From Bacteroidota bacterium (GTDB taxonomy: Bacteria; Bacteroidota; Bacteroidia; Chitinophagales; Chitinophagaceae): a stretch of DNA of 7,693 bases. The translations under genes were made by a program, and so were the position numbers. The DNA lies in assembly GCA_028877005.1 (NCBI GenBank), contig JAGWPI010000110.1, positions 1 through 7,693 of the forward strand, given 5' to 3'. Under the pieces are notes generated by a model. That model had not been told where the DNA came from and ran no database searches. It saw only the letters and a program-made list of their open reading frames with translations. This document shows, in pieces, positions 1 through 5,845 of this stretch. Positions within the stretch are counted from its first letter, which is position 1; each line of letters begins with the position of its first letter.

Positions 1-42
1 AAACATTGCTGCAAATAACGAAATGTACTTTTTGCTTGCCAT
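1..42 (-). CDS. N-terminus of an unidentified, possibly exported protein (partial)
   Basis: Only the first 14 codons are inside the window; they read MASKKYISLFAAMF and continue past the left edge. An in-frame TAA stop lies two codons upstream of the ATG, with one codon (GCT) between, so this ATG is the only likely start in view. Two lysines followed by the hydrophobic stretch ISLFAAMF resemble the beginning of a Sec signal peptide, which suggests an exported protein or lipoprotein, but too little is visible to be sure. The main support that this is a real gene is a near-perfect Bacteroidota promoter at 78-109 pointing at it, which predicts a leader of about 30 bases. The gene is divergent from the polyprenyl synthase gene. 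The product cannot be identified from 14 residues. Confidence 0.5.
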   Translation of the reverse strand, partial: MASKKYISLFAAMF

Positions 43-77
43 AGCTTATGTTTAATGTTGATGATAAAAATTCCCGA

Positions 78-109
78 CAAAAGTATTATAATCGGAATGA
101 ACAATCAAA
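78..109 (-). promoter_or_regulatory. Bacteroidota housekeeping promoter for the leftward gene
   Basis: On the minus strand the sequence has TTTG (106-109) as the -33 element, a 20-base spacer, and TACTTTTG (78-85) as the -7 element. The published Bacteroidota primary sigma factor consensus is TTTG or TTG, 17-23 bases, then TAnnTTTG, so every defined position matches. Transcription would start near position 70-72, about 30 bases upstream of the ATG at 42. I found no equally good element for the rightward gene in the rest of the 43-259 intergenic region. Confidence 0.65.
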
Positions 110-259
110 TTTTATATTATGTTTTTACATAACTGCCTGAAAAGACAGTTACTTTTTGAAAAACGTTGCATCCATAAAATTATTGTAAGCTATGGTTAAT
201 TAACACACTATGTTATTCTGCTGCACATTATTATTATCTTGCACCACTTAAAATAATCC

Positions 260-1222
260 ATGGAATTAGCCCTAGAAGTAATAAAAGACGAGCTAGATGC
301 TTTTGAAAAGCATTTTAAAACTGCTGTTCAAAGTAGGGTGCCGCTATTAGACAGAATAATGCAATATATTGTTAAAAGAAAGGGAAAGCAGCTTCGGCCC
401 ATGTTTGTATTACTTTCTGCTAAATTGGGCGCTCCAGTAAATGATGGCACCTACAGGGCCGCATCACTAGTTGAATTACTTCATACTGCCACCTTAGTGC
501 ATGATGATGTGGTAGATGAAGCAATGGAAAGACGGGGCTTTTTCTCCATCAATGCCCTTTGGAAAAATAAAGTAGCTGTTTTAGTGGGTGATTATTTATT
601 ATCTAAAGGATTATTGTTATCGCTTAGTAATCAAGACTTTACGGTTTTGCAAATAATGTCTGAAGCAGTGAAACAAATGAGTGAAGGTGAGCTTTTACAA
701 ATGGAAAAATCGCGCAGCTTGAAAATTGACGAAGCCATTTATTTTGATATAATTAAAGGCAAAACTGCCTCTCTTTTAGCATCGGCCTGCGCAGCAGGTG
801 CCGCTACCACTTTCAAAAATCCTGAAGAAATTGAGCTAATACGATTGTTTGGTGAAAAAGTAGGTATGGCATTCCAAATAAAAGATGATTTATTTGATTA
901 TGGAACCAATAAAGTAGGAAAACCTACCGGAAATGACATAAAAGAAAAAAAATTAACCTTGCCGCTTATTTATACATTGAATAAATGTTCTACTAAAGAA
1001 AGAAAGGAATTAATGTATATCATAAAAAATGAAAATAAAAACAAAACAAAAGTTCAACACATTATAAAACAGGTTGAAAAAAGCGGTGGTATTCAATATA
1101 CTATTGAAATTATGAATAGATATAGAGATGAGGCGCTAAATGTACTATACCATTTTCCACCATCAGAAGTACGACAGGCTTTAGAAGAATTGGTACGATT
1201 TACCACTGATAGAAAATATTAA
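260..1222 (+). CDS. ispB: Long-chain polyprenyl diphosphate synthase
   Basis: The product is a trans-prenyltransferase that adds isopentenyl diphosphate units to an allylic primer, making the side chain of menaquinone or a related long isoprenoid. It is cytosolic and all-helical. Family motifs are present in order: GKQLRP (42-47), the first aspartate-rich motif HDDVVD (81-86) followed by the arginine pair R91-R92, KGKTASL (166-172) with the conserved Lys-Thr, the second aspartate-rich motif DDLFD (209-213), and a K-rich segment before LTLP (232-235). At 320 residues the length is normal and the protein looks complete. Alanine 77, five residues before the first motif, is small, and the sequence HTATLVHDDVVD closely resembles E. 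coli IspB, so a long product is expected. C35, matching the MK-7 common in Chitinophagaceae, is an inference. The symbol ispB reflects family resemblance; exact chain length is not shown. recJ begins 119 bases downstream. Confidence 0.93.
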   Translation: MELALEVIKDELDAFEKHFKTAVQSRVPLLDRIMQYIVKRKGKQLRPMFVLLSAKLGAPVNDGTYRAASLVELLHTATLVHDDVVDEAMERRGFFSINALWKNKVAVLVGDYLLSKGLLLSLSNQDFTVLQIMSEAVKQMSEGELLQMEKSRSLKIDEAIYFDIIKGKTASLLASACAAGAATTFKNPEEIELIRLFGEKVGMAFQIKDDLFDYGTNKVGKPTGNDIKEKKLTLPLIYTLNKCSTKERKELMYIIKNENKNKTKVQHIIKQVEKSGGIQYTIEIMNRYRDEALNVLYHFPPSEVRQALEELVRFTTDRKY

Positions 1223-1341
1223 TGCTTAAACCAACCTTTCCAAAACCTTCTTTATTTATTTATACTTATTTAAAGCAAAAAATTTACAATTAAATAATAT
1301 CTTCAATCCTATTGTTCACATATTATTTTTAGTAATCAGCT

Positions 1342-3039
1342 ATGGAGAAAAGATGGAAATTGCCCGTTTGGAATACAGAAAGTGTTTTACAATTGCAATC
1401 TTCCTTAAAGATAAATCCTGTCATTTGTCAAATACTTGTTCAAAGAGGCATTGACACTTTTGAAAAAGCAAAACACTTTTTTAGACCCCAACTAACTGAT
1501 TTGCATAGCCCATGGCTGATGAAAGATATGGATATAGCTGTAAATAGAGTATTAAAAGCCATTCAAAACAATGAAAAAATATTGGTTTATGGCGATTATG
1601 ATGTTGATGGAACTACCTCTGTTGCGTGTATGTATAGCTTCTTGCTATCCATTTATCAGCATGTAGATTTTTATATTCCACATCGCTACAAAGAGGGTTA
1701 TGGCATTAGCCAGCAAGGCATTATGTATGCAAAAGAACATGGATTTTCACTCATCATTTCATTAGACTGTGGTATTAAAAGCATTGAATTAATTCAGTAT
1801 GCAAAAAATTTGTCTATAGACTTTATTGTTTGCGACCACCATTTACCAGACAATCAACTCCCGCCGGCCATCGCAATTTTAAATCCTAAACAACCCGGAT
1901 GCAACTACCCTTATAAAGAATTATGTGGTTGTGGCGTAGGTTTTAAATTTATTACTGCTATCGCAAATCAACTTAATTTACCCGATACACTAGCATTTGA
2001 ATATATTGATTTAGTAGCTTGTGCCATTGCTGCCGATATTGTACCCCTTACTGGCGAAAATAGAACATTAGCATATTTTGGCCTAAAAAAGGTAAATGAA
2101 AATCCATGTATAGGTATTAAAGCATTGCTTCAATTAGCAGGCATGCAAAAAGAAATACATATTAATAATCTTGTTTTCATAATTGCACCGCGAGTAAATG
2201 CCGCAGGCAGAATGGATGATGCCAAGAAAGCAGTACAATTATTTATTGAAAAAGATATGCAGCATGCTTTGCAACTAGCAGAGATGTTGCACCAAGATAA
2301 TTCGGACAGAAAAGAAGCAGATTCTACAATTACTGCCGAGGCACTTAGCTTAATTGAAAATGATATTAACCACAATCACAAAAAAACAACGGTAGTTTAT
2401 CAGGAACATTGGCATAAAGGAGTAGTTGGTATTGTTGCCAGCAGATTAATTGAAAAACATTATCGTCCCACTATTGTATTAACTAAAAGCGGCGAATTTA
2501 TTACCGGTAGTGCTAGAAGTGTATCTGGGTTTAACCTTTATGAAGCCATTCATGCCTGCAAAGATTATTTAATGGGTTACGGTGGCCATTTTGCAGCAGC
2601 AGGGCTTACCCTAAAAGCAGAAAATCTACATGCATTTAGCACAGCATTTGAAACAGTTGTTCATAAAACAATTGATCCAAGTTTGCTTGTGCCTGAAATT
2701 TGTATTGATGCTGAAATATTACTTAAAGATATTACAATTGGTTTTTATAACATTATTTGCCAAATGGAACCATTTGGACCGGAAAATATGCAACCAGTAT
2801 TTTTAATCAAAAATTTAATAGATACAGGTTATTCAAAAATTGTGAAAGAAGAACATATCCGTTTTGTACTGCAACAAAATAATCAAACAATTACGGGCAT
2901 TGGTTTCAATATGGCAAAGAATTTTACATTATTAACAAATCAAAAACCAATTGATGTAGTTTGCACTATTGATTTAAATGAATATATGGGAGAGAAAAAA
3001 TTGCAATTAAAAATAATAGATATAAAACCTTTTACATAG
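1342..3039 (+). CDS. recJ: Single-stranded-DNA-specific exonuclease RecJ
   Basis: RecJ is a metal-dependent 5'-to-3' exonuclease on single-stranded DNA that acts in RecF-pathway recombination, mismatch repair and base-excision repair. The DHH phosphoesterase core is intact: motif I DYDVDG (85-90), LDCGI (141-145), the name-giving DHH (165-167), and AADIVPL (230-236) with Asp232. A conserved APRVNAAGRM (282-291) links to the DHHA1 domain, which carries HKGVVGIVASRL (358-369) and GGHFAAAGL (414-422). The C-terminal OB-like domain (about 450-565) contains the RecJ-typical EPFGPENMQPVF (476-487). The 565 residues match the usual bacterial length. The ATG at 1342 is preceded in frame by a TAA three codons upstream, so it is the earliest ATG. 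The gene lies between the polyprenyl synthase and methyltransferase genes on the same strand; a shared transcript is possible but not shown. Confidence 0.97.
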   Translation: MEKRWKLPVWNTESVLQLQSSLKINPVICQILVQRGIDTFEKAKHFFRPQLTDLHSPWLMKDMDIAVNRVLKAIQNNEKILVYGDYDVDGTTSVACMYSFLLSIYQHVDFYIPHRYKEGYGISQQGIMYAKEHGFSLIISLDCGIKSIELIQYAKNLSIDFIVCDHHLPDNQLPPAIAILNPKQPGCNYPYKELCGCGVGFKFITAIANQLNLPDTLAFEYIDLVACAIAADIVPLTGENRTLAYFGLKKVNENPCIGIKALLQLAGMQKEIHINNLVFIIAPRVNAAGRMDDAKKAVQLFIEKDMQHALQLAEMLHQDNSDRKEADSTITAEALSLIENDINHNHKKTTVVYQEHWHKGVVGIVASRLIEKHYRPTIVLTKSGEFITGSARSVSGFNLYEAIHACKDYLMGYGGHFAAAGLTLKAENLHAFSTAFETVVHKTIDPSLLVPEICIDAEILLKDITIGFYNIICQMEPFGPENMQPVFLIKNLIDTGYSKIVKEEHIRFVLQQNNQTITGIGFNMAKNFTLLTNQKPIDVVCTIDLNEYMGEKKLQLKIIDIKPFT

Positions 3040-3086
3040 TCTAATTTTTATGAAATTAATTGAATATTAACAACAAAAAATTAAAA

Positions 3087-3764
3087 ATGAAGTGGTGGCA
3101 ATACATAGCTTATTTCTGGTACATTGCCATTAATTGGAATATAAAAATTGCTTGGTATATTGTAAAAAATGAATGGAATGGTGAAAAAAAATATGGAATA
3201 AATACCATTGGTTATGATGAATTACATCATTTAACTTTAATGGAAGTAAATATTGAACATGCCAGTATTTATATGCCAGCTGACTATTCTTTATTAGAAA
3301 TTGCTTTGAATCATTTACAATTACCCCATACCCATTTTGTAGATATAGGCTGCGGAAAAGGACGAGCAATGTGTGTAGCTGCTCATTTTGGTTTCACAGA
3401 AATTACAGGTATTGAATTGTCTCCTAAACTGTATTCAGATGCACAAGAAAATATTGTAATAACAAAAAAACTTTACCCAAATGTTAAATTTCATTTAATT
3501 AATAATGATGCATTTTATACGCCAATACCTATTAATACAAATTGTATATGCTTGTATAATCCGTTTGATGAAATAATTATGCAACAAGTAATTTTAAATA
3601 TCAATAAAAGTTTACAAAAAAAACCTAGAACCATTGAAGTAATATACATTACCCCCCTACATAAACATTTATTTTTAGAAGAAGGTTATACTGAAACTTT
3701 TCATAAATTAATTCAACAATATATGGAAATTAGCATTTTACAAAAAAGCAGCAAACATTTATAA
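3087..3764 (+). CDS. Class I SAM-dependent methyltransferase, substrate unknown
   Basis: A Rossmann-fold methyltransferase of 225 residues. Numbering from the ATG, motif I is FVDIGCGKGR (84-93, the S-adenosylmethionine-binding glycine loop), the acidic residue ending strand 2 is Glu110 in TGIELS, a likely adenine-contacting Asp is D141 in NNDA, and the post-strand-4 motif is YNPF (157-160). An NPF/NPPF-type motif here can occur in enzymes methylating nitrogen, but no substrate can be named. The first 30 residues are strikingly aromatic (six Trp, four Tyr, one Phe) and may form a membrane-contacting helix. I chose the ATG at 3087; an in-frame TTG at 3060 would add nine polar residues (MNINNKKLK) and is less likely. 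The gene follows recJ by 47 bases and is probably in its transcript. Its last codons form the left arm of the terminator and its stop lies in the hairpin loop. Confidence 0.85.
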   Translation: MKWWQYIAYFWYIAINWNIKIAWYIVKNEWNGEKKYGINTIGYDELHHLTLMEVNIEHASIYMPADYSLLEIALNHLQLPHTHFVDIGCGKGRAMCVAAHFGFTEITGIELSPKLYSDAQENIVITKKLYPNVKFHLINNDAFYTPIPINTNCICLYNPFDEIIMQQVILNINKSLQKKPRTIEVIYITPLHKHLFLEEGYTETFHKLIQQYMEISILQKSSKHL

Positions 3765-3779
3765 ATTTGCTGCTTTTTT
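3742..3779. terminator. Bidirectional intrinsic terminator between the methyltransferase gene and htpG
   Basis: A perfect 14-bp inverted repeat: the left arm (3742-3755) is AAAAAAGCAGCAAA, the right arm (3766-3779) is TTTGCTGCTTTTTT, and the loop is 10 bases. The central GCAGC core gives a stable hairpin, and the A and T runs supply a U tract on either strand, so it can end both the rightward transcript and htpG. The methyltransferase stop codon (3762-3764) lies in the loop, while the htpG stop is only 20 bases from the other side. The convergent arrangement supports a shared terminator. Confidence 0.9.
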
Positions 3780-3799
3780 AGCTTCATATGTTATTAAAT

Positions 3800-5698
3800 T
3801 TAAACTGTAATATTGGCTTGTTGATGCATTAATTCAATATTTCTATCAATAAATCCTGTTAAATAATTCCCTTTTAATAATCCTTGTGATAAGAGGGCCA
3901 AATCAGCTAAGTTTCTAATTTGCTTTTCCTGTTTTTCAATATTATCCATTTTTAAAATGTATTGAAAAATAGGATGATTGCCGTTTACAGTTAATGTAAC
4001 TTCATCCGGCATTTGTGCATAAAAGGAAGCCATACCACCGCCAACTGCGCCCATATCCTTCATCCGGCGCATAAATTCAGGCCTAGTGGCTACAACCGGC
4101 GTACTTTGAGGACTTAAACCTTTCAATTCAACAGTAACATGTAAGTCGTTAATGGGAAAGCTAAATAAGTTTTTGAGTTTTTCTTGTTCATCTTTTGAAA
4201 GAACCATTTCAGCATGCTCTTGTTTATCAATTAAATTGTCAACAATATCTGCATCTACGCGTACAAAATGAACATTCTCCCATTTCATTTCCATTGTATT
4301 AATAAATGCAGCATCTACTATGGTTTCCATTTTAACCACAACATAACCTTTATCTATACAAGCCTTAATAAATGCGTGTTGTTGTATAGGCTGTGTGGTA
4401 TATAGAATTACATTTTTACCATCTTTATTTTTTTGTAAACTTTCAGTAGCTAACTTATATTCTTCTAATGTATAAAATTTAGGTTTTACCGGTTCACTAT
4501 CTGTGTTAACTTTTTCTTCCAACACAGCTTCTTCCATAATTAAAAAGCGGTTAGCTTTTTCTAAAAATTTATCATCAGTCATCATACCATATTTCACAAA
4601 TAAACCCAAGCTTTCCCATTTTTCTTCAAAAGAGGCTCTGTCTGTATTGAAAATTTCTTCTAATTTGTCGGCTACTTTTTTAGTGATGTGATTATTGATT
4701 TTGCGCACATTAGGATCTCCCTGCAAATAGCTTCTGCTAACATTTAAAGGTATATCGGGACTATCTATAACGCCATGCAGAAGCATTAAGAATTCAGGTA
4801 CTATATCTTTTACTTCGTCAGTTACAAATACTTGGTTACTATATAACTGAATTTTATCTTTTTGAATTTCGTAACTCTGTTTTATTTTCGGGAAGTATAA
4901 AATACCTGTTAAGTTAAACGGATAATCTACATTTAAATGTATCCAAAAAAGTGGGGTTTCACCAAATGGATATAATTCCCTATAAAATTTTTCGTAGTCT
5001 TCTTTTGTTAATTCATTGGGCTTTTTTGTCCATATTGGTGTAGTATTGTTAATAGGTTTATTTTCTTCTTCATTTTTCTTTTCTGCTGCAACATCATTAA
5101 AATAAATGGGTACTGGTAAAAACTTACAGAATTTTTCTAATATTCCTTTCAATCTATATGCATCCAAAAATTCTTGGCTATCCTCTCCTACATGTAAAAT
5201 TATTTTTGTGCCTCTATTCCTTTTTTCTACTTCATACAATTCAAATTCAGGGCTACCATCACAGCTCCAATAAACTGTGGGTACTTCCTGTTGATGGCTT
5301 TGTGATAATAATTCAACCTTTTCAGCCACCATAAATGAACTATAAAAACCAAGACCAAAGTGCCCAATAATATTGGCATCTTTATACTTGGCCAAAAATT
5401 CTTCTGCACCACTAAAAGCTACCTGATTCAAATATTTATCAACCTCCTCTTTTGTCATGCCAACCCCGGTGTCTGTAATGCTAATCGTTTTTTCTTTGGC
5501 ATTTAATTCTACCTCAATTTTTAAATCACCTAGTTCCCCTTTAAACTCACCAATAGATGCCAAAGTTTTTAATTTTTGAACTGCATCTACCGCGTTACTC
5601 ACTAATTCTCTTAGAAAAATTTCATGATCACTGTATAGAAATTTCTTAATAATAGGGAAAATGTTTTCAGTTTGTACCCTTATTTGACCTTTTTGCAT
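3800..5698 (-). CDS. htpG: Molecular chaperone HtpG (bacterial Hsp90)
   Basis: HtpG is the cytosolic, homodimeric, ATP-driven Hsp90 chaperone that remodels unfolded or stress-damaged proteins, usually together with DnaK. The N-terminal GHKL ATPase domain (about 1-205) has the catalytic Glu31 and Asn35 in RELVSNAVDA (30-39), the nucleotide-binding DTGVGMT (76-82), the lid and glycine motif GHFGLGFYSSFMV (112-124), and GTKIILH (163-169). A short charged linker (about 205-222) leads to the middle domain with LNVSR (318-322), whose Arg322 corresponds to the ATP-contacting arginine of Hsp90s. The C-terminal dimerisation domain includes a glycine-rich loop AVGGGM (551-556). Serine follows LNVSR where most Hsp90s have glutamate; I recall this from other Bacteroidota HtpGs, so it is lineage-typical. 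The 632-residue length is normal and the gene is intact. It is monocistronic by layout, with its own upstream regulatory region and the bidirectional terminator 20 bases after its stop. Confidence 0.97.
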   Translation of the reverse strand: MQKGQIRVQTENIFPIIKKFLYSDHEIFLRELVSNAVDAVQKLKTLASIGEFKGELGDLKIEVELNAKEKTISITDTGVGMTKEEVDKYLNQVAFSGAEEFLAKYKDANIIGHFGLGFYSSFMVAEKVELLSQSHQQEVPTVYWSCDGSPEFELYEVEKRNRGTKIILHVGEDSQEFLDAYRLKGILEKFCKFLPVPIYFNDVAAEKKNEEENKPINNTTPIWTKKPNELTKEDYEKFYRELYPFGETPLFWIHLNVDYPFNLTGILYFPKIKQSYEIQKDKIQLYSNQVFVTDEVKDIVPEFLMLLHGVIDSPDIPLNVSRSYLQGDPNVRKINNHITKKVADKLEEIFNTDRASFEEKWESLGLFVKYGMMTDDKFLEKANRFLIMEEAVLEEKVNTDSEPVKPKFYTLEEYKLATESLQKNKDGKNVILYTTQPIQQHAFIKACIDKGYVVVKMETIVDAAFINTMEMKWENVHFVRVDADIVDNLIDKQEHAEMVLSKDEQEKLKNLFSFPINDLHVTVELKGLSPQSTPVVATRPEFMRRMKDMGAVGGGMASFYAQMPDEVTLTVNGNHPIFQYILKMDNIEKQEKQIRNLADLALLSQGLLKGNYLTGFIDRNIELMHQQANITV

Positions 5699-5743
5699 AA
5701 TAATAGCTTTTGAGTATTCGAAATTGAAATTTTGACAGAAAAC

Positions 5744-5778
5744 ACTAATTAAAATGAGGTAAATCCTCTACTAATTAA
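5744..5778. repeat. Pair of 9-bp direct repeats flanking a small hairpin in the htpG leader
   Basis: ACTAATTAA occurs at 5744-5752 and again at 5770-5778, 26 bases apart. Between them is GAGG (5756-5759) facing CCTC (5765-5768) across a 5-base loop. All of this lies in the predicted untranslated leader of htpG, 46-80 bases upstream of the ATG. The symmetry is visible directly; any regulatory role is inference, and such A+T-rich repeats can be fortuitous. Confidence 0.25.
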
Positions 5779-5787
5779 GTGTATTAA

Positions 5788-5813
5788 GAATTGGGCAAAT
5801 TAAATACCAATTC
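5788..5813. repeat. 7-bp palindrome overlapping the htpG promoter region
   Basis: GAATTGG (5788-5794) and CCAATTC (5807-5813) form a perfect inverted repeat separated by 12 bases. The TTAATTTG -7 candidate of htpG lies within the spacer. It could be an operator for a dimeric regulator, or a weak hairpin after the leftward DUF5689 gene, whose stop is 33 bases upstream on the minus strand. No U tract follows on the minus strand, which argues against a classical terminator. Arms of this length also arise by chance in A+T-rich DNA. Confidence 0.3.
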
Positions 5814-5816
5814 AAG
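5789..5816 (-). promoter_or_regulatory. Candidate heat-shock-like promoter of htpG
   Basis: On the minus strand CTTGAA (5811-5816) is followed after 15 bases by CCCAATT (5789-5795). This matches the proteobacterial sigma32 pattern CTTGAA, 11-16 bases, CCCATnT, with one mismatch, and sits about 90 bases upstream of the htpG start codon. The same stretch also holds TTAATTTG (5796-5803), one mismatch from the Bacteroidota -7 consensus TAnnTTTG, with a TTG 22 bases further upstream. Either reading gives a leader of roughly 85-90 bases. sigma32 is best known from Proteobacteria and I know of no clear Bacteroidota member, so the first match may be coincidental. There is no CIRCE element. Confidence 0.4.
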
Positions 5817-5845
5817 CCAAACTGCCAAGCTGTCAAATAACAATA

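Noticed and set aside
2130..2375. Minus-strand open frame of 81 codons within recJ
   Set aside because: It lies entirely inside the well-supported recJ gene, has a composition typical of an antisense shadow (Ser/Ala/Ile/Cys-rich) and shows no motif.
3184..3623. Runs of eight A in the methyltransferase gene (near 3184 and 3616) as phase-variation or frameshift sites
   Set aside because: They encode ordinary Lys-Lys pairs, the frame is intact throughout, and an A8 run of the same kind occurs in the polyprenyl synthase gene (near 955), so they follow from A+T-rich coding.
260..3764. A menaquinone biosynthesis cluster, with the methyltransferase as MenG/UbiE
   Set aside because: The methyltransferase is shorter than and unlike UbiE/MenG in its motifs, RecJ sits between the two genes, and no other men gene is present.
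5699..5845. CIRCE (HrcA) operator upstream of htpG
   Set aside because: No TTAGCACTC-N9-GAGTGCTAA or close variant is present on either strand.
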